A DNA stretch of 64,000 nt, taken from NCBI RefSeq assembly GCF_030159955.1, contig NZ_BSNK01000002.1, positions 186,001 to 250,000 of the forward strand. The letters are read 5' to 3'. The notes beneath the pieces were generated by a model. It was not told the DNA's origin and searched no databases. It saw nothing but the letters and a program-made list of their open reading frames with translations. Position 1 is the first letter of the stretch, and every line of letters starts with the position of its first letter. Origin of the DNA: Algimonas ampicilliniresistens. Its GTDB lineage: Bacteria > Pseudomonadota > Alphaproteobacteria > Caulobacterales > Maricaulaceae. Below are positions 8,642-16,396 of this stretch, piece after piece. Made by a program: the position numbers and the translations under genes.

Positions 8642-9456
8642 TCCGCCGTGTCGCGTGGGCAGGAGCGACCGTACTGTCGGCGTTCGTTCTCTTGTTTCCC
8701 CTAACCGCGTCCGCGCAGAGTTCCGAAAATCCGGATGACGGCAAGCCTTGGTCCATGGCCGACCGATACTGGGGCGAAGAGGCTATGGCCGAAGCGCGCG
8801 AAGAGGTCATGGCCGCCAACGGCGATCTCAACACCTATATGGTCATGTTTGACCGGCTGGAATGGCAGGACACGGGCGGGGACGGCACGCTGCTCTGGGA
8901 TTTCCAAGGCTGGTATGGCGGCGACATCGACAAGCTCTTCATCAAGAGCGAAGGCGAAGTCTCCTTGGAAGACGACGAGATCGAAGATGCCGAGGTGCAG
9001 GCTCTCTGGTCACGCGCCGTCGCTCCCTTCTGGGACGTACAGGCCGGTCTTCGATACGATCTGGAGCCCAAAGGCCGCACCCATGCGGTTCTCGGCCTTC
9101 AGGGTCTTGCACCTTACTGGTTCGAGGTGGATGCAGCCGCTTTCCTCTCCACGGATGGCGACCTGTCGGCCCGCATCGAAGCCGAATATGAGCTGCGTTT
9201 CTCCCAACGCCTCGTCCTGCAACCTCGCATCGAAGCCAACCTGTCGGCGCGAGACATCCCAGAGCTCGGCATCGGCTCGGGCTTGACCGGGATCGAGCCG
9301 GGCGTGCGTCTCCAATATGAAATCCGACGCACCTTCGCGCCCTACATCGGCGTCGAGTGGCAGAAGCAGTTTGGTGACACGGCAGATTTCACGCGCGCCT
9401 CTGACGAGGATTCCGACAAGATCGTCGGCGTCGTCGGCTTGCGGACCTGGTTCTAG
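8638..9456 (+). CDS. copB: Copper resistance protein B, outer-membrane
   Basis: 272 residues with a signal peptide (residues 1 to about 26, ending ASAQ). The body matches the CopB family: MADRYWGEEAM.EAREEV near the N-terminus, then alternating beta-strands (YMVMFDRLEW, GTLLWDFQGWYG, VQAGLRYDLEPKG) ending with the outer-membrane C-terminal Phe in VVGLRTWF. It is predicted to be an outer-membrane beta-barrel that binds or sequesters copper. The N-terminal Met/His repeat region common in CopB proteins is absent, leaving the metal-rich repeats to CopA and CusF here. Its start overlaps the copA stop by 4 bases, the standard copAB pair. Confidence 0.93.
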   Translation: MIRRVAWAGATVLSAFVLLFPLTASAQSSENPDDGKPWSMADRYWGEEAMAEAREEVMAANGDLNTYMVMFDRLEWQDTGGDGTLLWDFQGWYGGDIDKLFIKSEGEVSLEDDEIEDAEVQALWSRAVAPFWDVQAGLRYDLEPKGRTHAVLGLQGLAPYWFEVDAAAFLSTDGDLSARIEAEYELRFSQRLVLQPRIEANLSARDIPELGIGSGLTGIEPGVRLQYEIRRTFAPYIGVEWQKQFGDTADFTRASDEDSDKIVGVVGLRTWF

Positions 9457-9465
9457 GAGGTCGCC

Positions 9466-10491
9466 ATGGGAGGTTTCATCGAGCCCAATATCCACCCGGT
9501 CATCGTTCACTTCGGCTTTGCGCTCATTGTCGCCGCCCTGCTGGCCTATCTGCTGGGGTTTCGTCGTCCGGTCACACCCCGCAGCGAGACCTTGACGACG
9601 GCGGGAGACTGGATGCTCGCATTCGGTGTCCTCGCCATCATCGCGACGGCCGCATCGGGCCTTTGGGCCTATTACACGGTCGCCCATGACGGTCCCTCCC
9701 ATGCGGCCATGACGCTCCACCGCAATTGGGCTCTCCCGACGGCTGGCGCAGTTCTGTTCATCGGAGCATGGCGGTGGACGCAGCGTGTCGCGCCACCGAC
9801 ACTGGGCTTTCTCGTAACATTCGGGCTCGTCTGCGCGTCCCTGACGGCAACGGCCTGGCTGGGCGGCAAGCTCGTCTACCACTATGGATTAGGCGTCCAG
9901 CAACTCCCCGTCGTCGCCGGAGAGGGTCATGACGATGGTCACGATCATGATCACGGGCCGGAAATCGCGACGAAAGCCGATCCAGATGCTCAAGCACGTC
10001 ATGATGGATCGTCTGAAGACCTCCCCTTGGAAGACATGTCGGCAGCCGGCCCCTCGCAAATTGCGGACATGGTTGGCGATGCGCTCAGGACTGAAAACGC
10101 GGCGGCACTCGAAGCTCTTTTCCTGCCGTCCGTCATCATCGCCGAAGGGGGCGCAGCCGAGCGTTCCTTCGAGGAATATGCCTCCCATCACATGATCTCC
10201 GACATGGCCTATGTCGGCGCGACGACCGCGCAGACTGTGAAACGGGACGTCATCGATCAGAATGGGCTGGCCGTGGTGGTCACGGAGTCCCTCATCACGG
10301 GACGCTTTCGGGAGACAGACGTTCGAAATCAGCTCATGGAGACGCTGACACTCCAGAAGACCGATGCGGGCTGGCGGATCGCCCACGTTCATTGGTCGAG
10401 CGGCGCAGCCCCTCAACCCAGCGACGCGAGCCATAGCCACGACGATCACGAGCATGTCGAACCCGACGCGGCGACGGAAGGGTCCGACTGA
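9466..10491 (+). CDS. DUF2231 membrane protein fused to a SnoaL/NTF2-like domain
   Basis: 341 residues. The N-terminal half (about 1-150) has four hydrophobic segments beginning HPVIVHFGFALIVAALLAYL, the DUF2231 pattern. A His/Asp-rich linker (GHDDGHDHDHG, near residue 155) follows. The C-terminal part (about 195-315: DMVGDALRTENAAALEALF and DAGWRIAHVHWS) looks like a SnoaL/DUF4440-type alpha+beta cone fold. It follows copB with 9 bases between and overlaps the acyltransferase start. A role as metal-responsive membrane protein is likely from context; no reaction can be assigned. Confidence 0.75.
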   Translation: MGGFIEPNIHPVIVHFGFALIVAALLAYLLGFRRPVTPRSETLTTAGDWMLAFGVLAIIATAASGLWAYYTVAHDGPSHAAMTLHRNWALPTAGAVLFIGAWRWTQRVAPPTLGFLVTFGLVCASLTATAWLGGKLVYHYGLGVQQLPVVAGEGHDDGHDHDHGPEIATKADPDAQARHDGSSEDLPLEDMSAAGPSQIADMVGDALRTENAAALEALFLPSVIIAEGGAAERSFEEYASHHMISDMAYVGATTAQTVKRDVIDQNGLAVVVTESLITGRFRETDVRNQLMETLTLQKTDAGWRIAHVHWSSGAAPQPSDASHSHDDHEHVEPDAATEGSD

Positions 10492-11597
10492 TGGTTGCTG
10501 TTACACCCTATTCGGTTCCCCGCGATCCCCTGCTCGGAGCCAATCACCTTACCGCTATTCGGTGGCTGCTAGCCAGCCTCGTGGCGCTGGGTCATCTCTA
10601 CCTTCTCACGACCGCTTACGAGCCTGTGCGGATCCATCAATGGACGGGCGGATATATGGCCGTGAACGGATTCTTCGTTCTCAGCGGCATGTTGATCGCC
10701 AAGAGCCTGTCGTTCCGGGGCGATCTCAAGGCCTATGCGGTTTCGCGGGCCTTGCGCATCTATCCGGCACTCATCGTCCTTCTCCTGGCGTTCGCCTTCG
10801 TGTTCTCGCCTATTTTCTCGCGACCCGGCGGCATCGAGAACGTCTTGTCACTGGAGACGTGGACCTATGTCATGCGCGTCCTTCTGTTGGGAGATCCGCA
10901 AAACGCCCCGGGCGGTATCTTCGCTGGCAATCTTGAGGCCGACTTCAACGGGCCGCTTTGGACCATCCGCTACGAGATCGCGGCCTATATCCTGGCGGCG
11001 CTCGGTTTCGCGGTAGGCGTTCTGAAACGACCTGTCCTGACGCTCTGTGCGTTCATCGCCGTCCAGACGGCCTATCTGGTCCTGCCATACGTGATGGACG
11101 TGTCGATTCTTCCGACCGGCTTCGTCCCGCTCCTCCGGCTGTCGTCCTGCTTCCTTCTTGGTATGGTACTCTGGCACTGGCCCCGCGCCCGCCGCCCGCA
11201 TTGGGGACTTGTCGCTCTGGCCATTGGCGCCTTTCTCTGGCTCGGCAGCGGCTTTGGCGGCGAATTTCTTGCAACGCTGGCGCTGACCGGCCTGATGTTG
11301 CGGTTCGGCCTGTCGGATGCGGCACATGCTCCGGTCGTGGCCATCCCCGACTATTCCTACGGCATCTACATCTGGCACTATCCGGTAATGCAGGCCGTCA
11401 TGTTCCTGCGGCCTGACACCGGTCCCCTAATGCTGGGGCTGCTCTCCACGCCGATCTGGCTCAGCCTCTCGGCTGCGAGTTGGCATCTGGTCGAAAAAGC
11501 GGCGCTACGTCTCAAGCCCAAATCCCGCCCCTCGGCAAATCTCTCTTCCCCTGACGCCCCGCACAGCGTCGCCTCCAATGAAAGGACATTCTCATGA
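10491..11597 (+). CDS. Acyltransferase-3 family membrane acyltransferase
   Basis: 368 residues with about ten hydrophobic segments and the hallmark of the acyltransferase-3 (OafA/YrhL) family: Arg24-x10-His35 in LTAIRWLLASLVALGHL. Family members move acyl groups onto surface polysaccharides, lipids or peptides across the cytoplasmic membrane. The start overlaps the previous stop by one base, and its stop overlaps the next small gene by 4 bases, so it is translationally coupled inside the copper block. A membrane acyltransferase is not a core copper gene, so it may modify the envelope under copper stress. The substrate is unknown. Confidence 0.85.
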   Translation: MVAVTPYSVPRDPLLGANHLTAIRWLLASLVALGHLYLLTTAYEPVRIHQWTGGYMAVNGFFVLSGMLIAKSLSFRGDLKAYAVSRALRIYPALIVLLLAFAFVFSPIFSRPGGIENVLSLETWTYVMRVLLLGDPQNAPGGIFAGNLEADFNGPLWTIRYEIAAYILAALGFAVGVLKRPVLTLCAFIAVQTAYLVLPYVMDVSILPTGFVPLLRLSSCFLLGMVLWHWPRARRPHWGLVALAIGAFLWLGSGFGGEFLATLALTGLMLRFGLSDAAHAPVVAIPDYSYGIYIWHYPVMQAVMFLRPDTGPLMLGLLSTPIWLSLSAASWHLVEKAALRLKPKSRPSANLSSPDAPHSVASNERTFS

Positions 11598-11761
11598 CCG
11601 ACAATAAGAAAAGTTGCTGCGCGCCAAAGTCCGACCCGCGCGAAACGGATAGTGAGCCGGAGTCGACGACTGTCTCGACCGAAGCGCCCGCGACGCCCAA
11701 AGACAAGGCCGACTCCAAGCCCAAATCCGGCGGGGGATGCTGCTGCGGACCGACGTCATGA
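11594..11761 (+). CDS. 55-residue Cys-cluster small protein in the copper island
   Basis: A small gene starting at the ATG at 11594, overlapping the acyltransferase stop (ATGA), and ending with TGA at 11759-11761, which overlaps the next gene's ATG. It encodes KKSCCAPK near the N-terminus and GGGCCCGPTS at the C-terminus, separated by a Pro/Ser/Thr/Lys-rich linker without hydrophobic segments. The five Cys in two clusters suggest cytosolic Cu(I) binding, like a small metallochaperone or storage peptide. No family was recognised. Both flanking overlaps and conserved spacing support a real gene; experimental proof is missing. Confidence 0.7.
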   Translation: MTDNKKSCCAPKSDPRETDSEPESTTVSTEAPATPKDKADSKPKSGGGCCCGPTS

Positions 11762-12252
11762 TGCGCCGGCTGGTCATCGCATGTGTTGCCGCCATCGGGC
11801 TTGTCGCCTGTTCGGCTGACCGGAACGCGTCTGAGACCCAAGCCGCGTCCGCGACGGCTCCGACTGTTGCGCATATCACGGTCCACAAGACGCCAACCTG
11901 CGGCTGCTGCACGCAATGGGTCGAGCATGTCGTGGCCGAGGGATTCTCGGTGACGGTGCATGACCATGCAGACCTGACGCCGATCCGGAAACGTCTCGGG
12001 ATCCCGGAACGGTTGGCATCCTGCCATTCTGCGGAAGTGGATGGCTACGCACTGGAAGGCCATGTGCCCGCGAGCGACATCCTTCGTCTCCTTTCTGAAC
12101 GTCCCGACGCGATCGGCCTGTCCGTCCCGGGTATGCCGGCCAGCGCTCCGGGGATGGATATGGAGGGCGTCAAGCAATCCTATGCGACCCTGCTGTTCGA
12201 CGCGGACACCGCGACCGTCTTCACCCGTCATGACGGGGACGCATCCGATTGA
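11758..12252 (+). CDS. DUF411 metal-binding lipoprotein
   Basis: 164 residues from the ATG at 11758. An upstream in-frame ATG at 11737 exists, but 11758 gives a clean lipoprotein signal, MMRRLVIACVAAIGLVAC, with lipobox Cys18. The mature domain matches the DUF411 family, with HKTPTCGCCTQW (a CGCC copper-binding cluster), then CHSAEVDGYALEGHVPA with a conserved Cys-His. DUF411 proteins occur in copper and silver resistance operons and are thought to bind Cu(I) in the periplasm. The stop overlaps the TTG start of the next gene by 3 bases. Confidence 0.88.
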   Translation: MMRRLVIACVAAIGLVACSADRNASETQAASATAPTVAHITVHKTPTCGCCTQWVEHVVAEGFSVTVHDHADLTPIRKRLGIPERLASCHSAEVDGYALEGHVPASDILRLLSERPDAIGLSVPGMPASAPGMDMEGVKQSYATLLFDADTATVFTRHDGDASD

Positions 12253-13220
12253 ACCCTCCAGACGAACATAAGAAAACGGACCAAAAATCTGGCGAGCACA
12301 GCGGCCACGACATGACGGCCATGGGTGCGAACGAACGCGCCTTGAAGATCAGCGCCTTTCTGACGGGGATCTATTTCTTCGTCGAACTCGGTCTCGGCAT
12401 CGCCAGCGGGTCCATCGCCGTGCTCTCTGATGCCTTCCACACGTTCTCGGCTGTAGGCGGTGTTCTGCTCGCTCTGGTCGCCGGGCGGATCGCGGCGCGC
12501 CCGGCCGACCGTCACCGAACCTTCGGATCGTTCCGAGCGGAACTGATCGGGGCACTCCTCAATGGCCTTTTCCTGCTCGGTATGGCCGTCTTCGTCATCT
12601 ATATGGGTATCCGCAGGCTGCTTGATCCGGTCGAGCTTGAATATGGTCTCATGCTCGCCGCCGCCGCGGGCGGTCTCGTGACGGAACTGATTTCACTCTA
12701 CGTCCTGACGCGAGGGTCGCGCGACAATCTCAATATGCGCGGCGCGTTCTGGCACGTCATGCAGACCTTTGTCGGCAGCCTCATCATCATCGTCGCAGCG
12801 GCGGTCGTCTATTTTACGGGTTTCACCCTAATCGATCCAATCCTGGGGACGGCCTTTGGCTTTGTGCTCATCTGGGCGGGCTGGGGCATCACGCGCGATA
12901 CGCTGAACCTGCTCATGGAAACGGTTCCCATCAATGTCGATCTTGAAAAGATTGAAGTCGCCTTGACGGAACTTCCGGGCGTCGAGGATCTGCACCATAT
13001 CCACGCCTGGTCATTGACATCGGACCGCAACCTTTTCTCCGCTCATATCGGAATTTCTGAAACCGCGAACGCGCAGGATGTGATCCGCGCCGCAGAAGCT
13101 GTTCTGACGACGAGTTTTGACTTCTACTTTACGACTTTTCAGGTCGAGCCAGTCGGCAGCCATCCCGTCCGTGCGCGGTCCATCGACTATGTCTGGATGG
13201 ACCGGGAAGATCCGTCATGA
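12249..13220 (+). CDS. Cation diffusion facilitator family transporter with altered transport site
   Basis: 323 residues from a TTG start at 12249, which overlaps the previous stop; a later ATG start at 12312 would keep all domains. Six membrane helices and a cytosolic C-terminal domain (PGVEDLHHIHAWSLTSD) match the CDF family (ZitB/CzcD-like). The canonical zinc site is HxxxD in helices 2 and 5. Here His64 is followed by Ala68 (DAFHTFSA), and His169 is followed by Thr173 (FWHVMQT), so both metal-site Asp residues are missing while both His stay. Specificity may thus be shifted to Cu(I) or another ion, or the protein may have lost transport. Confidence 0.85.
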   Translation: MNPPDEHKKTDQKSGEHSGHDMTAMGANERALKISAFLTGIYFFVELGLGIASGSIAVLSDAFHTFSAVGGVLLALVAGRIAARPADRHRTFGSFRAELIGALLNGLFLLGMAVFVIYMGIRRLLDPVELEYGLMLAAAAGGLVTELISLYVLTRGSRDNLNMRGAFWHVMQTFVGSLIIIVAAAVVYFTGFTLIDPILGTAFGFVLIWAGWGITRDTLNLLMETVPINVDLEKIEVALTELPGVEDLHHIHAWSLTSDRNLFSAHIGISETANAQDVIRAAEAVLTTSFDFYFTTFQVEPVGSHPVRARSIDYVWMDREDPS

Positions 13221-13717
13221 TTGTCGCGGTCATCATTGCCGGTCTGACCTTTGCAGCCACCGCCATCTTGCATCTCGGTGTATTGCACGGGGTCGCGCGA
13301 CGGATCGACGACGCGTTCACGACCGGCCCCCTGCTCTGGGTCGGCACGTTCGGGCTGATCGGACTTCTGCATGTGACGGAGGCCGGTTTCTACGCAGCGG
13401 CTCTGAAGGCTGGTCAAGCCTTGGGACTGGGCGGTTTTGCCAGCGCTGACGGCCAGTCGGGGTGGATGGACACCTACTATTTCGCGCTCGTGAGTTACAC
13501 GTCCCTTGGCCTCGGCGATATCTATCCGACGGGACATCTGCGCCTGATTGCAGGCGTGGCATCGCTCAATGGCTTCCTGCTGATTTCCTGCTCGGCCGCC
13601 CTGCTCTTCCGGATGGTGAGCCGTCCACACTTCAGCTCATCCGAGCAGGCTCCACCGCTTTCCAAAACCCGGTTGCCCCGTGCGGCCCCCTCAGTCCCCG
13701 GCCGTCAACGCCGATGA
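13217..13717 (+). CDS. Ion-channel-like membrane protein (Ion_trans_2-type pore)
   Basis: 166 residues. It overlaps the CDF gene stop by 4 bases. It has hydrophobic segments at about residues 2-22, 37-60 and 102-134. A pore-like loop before the last helix reads DTYYFALVSYTSLGLGDIYPTG, closely resembling two-TM potassium channel filters (TVGYGD-like, here SLGLGD). This suggests a potassium or nonselective cation channel. A channel in a copper operon might rebalance membrane potential or K+ lost under copper stress, which is inference. The Leu in the filter differs from the usual Tyr or Phe, so selectivity may be altered. Confidence 0.7.
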   Translation: MIVAVIIAGLTFAATAILHLGVLHGVARRIDDAFTTGPLLWVGTFGLIGLLHVTEAGFYAAALKAGQALGLGGFASADGQSGWMDTYYFALVSYTSLGLGDIYPTGHLRLIAGVASLNGFLLISCSAALLFRMVSRPHFSSSEQAPPLSKTRLPRAAPSVPGRQRR

Positions 13718-13755
13718 CCTCCCCTCACCCACCCATCCAACAGAAGGATAGATCG

Positions 13756-14346
13756 ATGACGAAAACCAATGACGAACAGGCCGAAGCGAACGCTGCGACG
13801 ACGCACGCACACGGGGCCATGAAACATGGCAGCAGCTATGGTCGGTTCCTCGCCATGATCGCCACATCGACGGTCATCATGCTCGGACTGATGTATCTGA
13901 ATAGCTACCAGCTCAGCCATGTCCGCTTCTCGGAAACCCGCACTTACATGGCGCTTTATATGGGCGGGATGATGTCGCTCGTCATGCTCGCTTTCATGTG
14001 GGGCATGTACAAGGACAAGGCCAAAAGCTGGGCCATCGTCGCCGGATCGGTCTTGCTGTTTGCCGTCGCGCTGTTCCTCGTGCGCTCACAGGTCACCGTG
14101 CAGGACCGGGCCTGGATGAAGGCGATGATTCCGCACCACTCCATTGCCATCCTGACAAGCGAACGGGCCGAGATCGATGACGTTCGGGTTCGCGAACTCG
14201 CCAACGAAATCATCGACGCCCAGCGCCGCGAGATCGCCGAGATGGAATGGCTCATCCAGGACATCAAGGACAATGGAAAGGCCGCTACGCAAGCTGAAGC
14301 CGACGCCCGCCCCGTGCCTGACTTCAGCACGTCCGACGGCCAGTAA
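13756..14346 (+). CDS. DUF305 family membrane protein
   Basis: 196 residues from the ATG at 13756, which follows AGAAGGATAG. The N-terminus is His-rich (ATTHAHGAMKHGSSYG), then three membrane helices (about 30-115), then a DUF305 motif MIPHHSIAILTSERA at about 124-138 and a helical tail rich in acidic residues. DUF305 proteins resemble ferritin-like helical bundles and occur in copper loci; the paired His in PHH probably bind metal on the periplasmic side. It lies between the channel-like gene and the glutaredoxin-MauE gene. Confidence 0.82.
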   Translation: MTKTNDEQAEANAATTHAHGAMKHGSSYGRFLAMIATSTVIMLGLMYLNSYQLSHVRFSETRTYMALYMGGMMSLVMLAFMWGMYKDKAKSWAIVAGSVLLFAVALFLVRSQVTVQDRAWMKAMIPHHSIAILTSERAEIDDVRVRELANEIIDAQRREIAEMEWLIQDIKDNGKAATQAEADARPVPDFSTSDGQ

Positions 14347-14373
14347 ACCATAGCGATACGATAGGAGAACAAG

Positions 14374-15168
14374 ATGAGTATTTCGGAAGAACTCGTGGTG
14401 AATGAGACCGCAAAGGGCCGAAAAGCCATTGTCTACCGGATGGTGATGGCCGACCATGTCTGTCCTTTCGGGCTCAAGACGGTGGATCTGCTGAAACGCA
14501 AGGGGTTCACGGTCGAGGACAATCACCTGACCAGCCGATCTGAGACGGACGCCTTCAAGGAGAAGTGGGGCGTCAAGACGACGCCCCAGACTTTCATCGG
14601 CTCCGAGATAGCGCAGAACCGTATTGGGGGCCATGACGCACTGCGCGAACACTTCGGATATTCGGTCAAAGATCCGAACAAGAAGACCTATACACCGGTA
14701 TTGGTCGTCTTTGCCATCGCCGCCTTGCTCGCCATAGCCGGTGTCTGGGCTCTGACGGGCGGGCTGTCAGCTGTTCTGACCATTGAATGGTTTGTCGCAT
14801 TTTCGATGGCGATGCTCGCCATGTTGAAATTGCGCGATCTGGATGCCTTCTCCAACATATTCCTGAACTATGATGTGCTGGCGCGGCGGGTCGTCCGCTA
14901 TGCCTATATCTATCCGTTCGCGGAAGCCTTTGCCGCCGTTCTCATGGTGGCGGGCGGCGTCTGGGGCCTGATCGCCGCGCCGGTCGCCCTTTTCATCGGC
15001 ACGATCGGTGCCTGGAGCGTGTTCAAGGCCGTCTATATCGACAAGCGCGAGCTGAAATGCGCTTGCACGGGCGGCGGCACGAACGTCCCCCTCGGCTTCG
15101 TCTCCCTGTCCGAAAACCTTGCCATGATGGGCATGGGAATCTGGATGATCGTCAAAGCCGTGATGTGA
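14374..15168 (+). CDS. Glutaredoxin-MauE/DoxX-type fusion membrane protein
   Basis: 264 residues. The N-terminal 90 residues form a glutaredoxin-like domain with the CPFG active site in MADHVCPFGLKTVDLLKRKG and a cis-Pro segment KTTPQTFIGSEIAQNRIGG. The C-terminal part (about 105-264) has four to five membrane helices with DAFSNIFLNYDVLARRVVRYAYIYPFAE and a cytosolic CACTGGGTNVPLG loop, the MauE/DoxX redox-associated pattern. It has a Shine-Dalgarno GGAG 9 bases before the ATG. It probably reduces disulfides, for copper-stressed envelope proteins, or delivers electrons across the membrane; this is inferred. Confidence 0.82.
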   Translation: MSISEELVVNETAKGRKAIVYRMVMADHVCPFGLKTVDLLKRKGFTVEDNHLTSRSETDAFKEKWGVKTTPQTFIGSEIAQNRIGGHDALREHFGYSVKDPNKKTYTPVLVVFAIAALLAIAGVWALTGGLSAVLTIEWFVAFSMAMLAMLKLRDLDAFSNIFLNYDVLARRVVRYAYIYPFAEAFAAVLMVAGGVWGLIAAPVALFIGTIGAWSVFKAVYIDKRELKCACTGGGTNVPLGFVSLSENLAMMGMGIWMIVKAVM

Positions 15169-15203
15169 CGCTGACACCTCATCTCTTGACTAAGGAAAAG
15201 ACC

Positions 15204-15557
15204 ATGAAACGAATGATGACACTCATTGTCGCGCTCACTCTGATGACCGGAATACCGACCCATGCGACAGCCCATACCTCCTTGTCCGCGTCGAATATCG
15301 TCGCGGGATCGGAGGTTTCGCAGGTTCCGGACACGCTCGAGCTGACCTTTGCAAAGGCCGTCGGCCTGGCGGCAGTCGAACTGATGGGGCCTGACGATGA
15401 GACCCGTACGCTTCAGACAGCGAAGACAATGGACAAAGTCCACCGCGTCGCGCTTCCAGCCCTGACGGCTGGCCGATACATCGTAAAATGGCGGGCGGTC
15501 GCCAGTGACGGACACGTCATGAGCGGCGAAATCCCCTTTACGGTCGTCTCCGACTGA
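15204..15557 (+). CDS. copC: CopC periplasmic copper-binding protein
   Basis: 117 residues. The start at 15204 is chosen because it gives a signal peptide ending ATAHTSLSAS, so the mature protein begins with the histidine that is the Cu(II) ligand. The remaining Cu(II) ligand pair is visible in the C-terminal strand DGHVMSGEIPFTVV. The beta-sandwich of CopC is about 95 residues, as here. No Met-rich Cu(I) loop is present, so this is a Cu(II)-only CopC. It precedes copD by one base and the pair probably works together in copper import or handling at the inner membrane. Confidence 0.93.
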   Translation: MKRMMTLIVALTLMTGIPTHATAHTSLSASNIVAGSEVSQVPDTLELTFAKAVGLAAVELMGPDDETRTLQTAKTMDKVHRVALPALTAGRYIVKWRAVASDGHVMSGEIPFTVVSD

Positions 15558-15558
15558 C

Positions 15559-16383
15559 ATGACGGGCAGTCTCGTCATATCGGCCAAGGTTCTTTTTTAT
15601 CTGGGCAGTCTGTTCGGAATCGGAGCGGGTACGCATTACGCGGTCTGGATCGTCCCCTCACGACGGTGGCTTTGGGTCGGAGCCGCGTCCGCCCTTCTCG
15701 CAATCAGCTTTCGGCTGTTGGGACTGAACTTGGAAATGGTCGGCGATCCGGTCCGAATATTCGACTTTTCCATGTTCGGCTGGGTCTGGCCGGGGGTTCG
15801 GGACCAGGTCTTCGCCTTGGTTCTTGGCGCAGGCATATTGGCGATAGCCTCACTGATGCGTCTTCGCTTCGTCGCCTTCATTGGTGCGCTGTGTGTGGCT
15901 CACGGGTTCGGGCTGTCTGGACACGCCCGGAGCGAGGGCATGCCCGACCTGCTCTGGGTGCTCGTCTCGGCGCATGTGCTCTTCGCGGGTTTCTGGTTCG
16001 TCGCACCGCTGACGCTCTGGCCGCGACAGGGACACAATCGGCCGGACGTATCGCGCAGACTCCACGCCTTCAGCCGAATCGCGATCTATGCTGTGCCCGT
16101 GATGATTGTCGCGGGACTTTGGCTGGCTCTGATCATCGCCGACGGGCCCACTGGACTGCTCGGATCGACCTATGGTCGTCTGCTGCTTTTAAAGCTCGTC
16201 GTCATCACCGCTGCCTTGGCGCTTGGCGCCTATAACAAGTTCCGGCTGATGCAACCCATCGATGCGGGCGAGGCCGGCGCCTTCGTCCATCTGCGCCGCT
16301 CGCTTTCGCTCGAATTCACCCTCTTCCTCGCCGCCCTGATCACCATTGCCGCTGCGACGACCCTCTTTGGCCCGCATTCCTAG
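15559..16383 (+). CDS. copD: CopD inner-membrane copper protein
   Basis: 274 residues with about eight membrane helices, beginning with LVISAKVLFYLGSLFGIGAGTHYAVW. The middle carries HGFGLSGHARSEG, with histidines placed as in CopD proteins (VAHGFGLSGHA near 114-124). The gene starts one base after the copC stop, a standard copCD pair. It is thought to move copper, brought by CopC, across the inner membrane for delivery to enzymes; direction is debated in the literature. The length matches the family and no break is seen. Confidence 0.88.
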   Translation: MTGSLVISAKVLFYLGSLFGIGAGTHYAVWIVPSRRWLWVGAASALLAISFRLLGLNLEMVGDPVRIFDFSMFGWVWPGVRDQVFALVLGAGILAIASLMRLRFVAFIGALCVAHGFGLSGHARSEGMPDLLWVLVSAHVLFAGFWFVAPLTLWPRQGHNRPDVSRRLHAFSRIAIYAVPVMIVAGLWLALIIADGPTGLLGSTYGRLLLLKLVVITAALALGAYNKFRLMQPIDAGEAGAFVHLRRSLSLEFTLFLAALITIAAATTLFGPHS

Positions 16384-16396
16384 AAGGAGACGAACT

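Noticed and set aside
13217-13717. Reading the channel-like gene as a proven potassium channel
   Set aside because: The filter sequence is only similar (SLGLGD rather than TVGYGD) and the protein is short, so only a channel-like label is supported.
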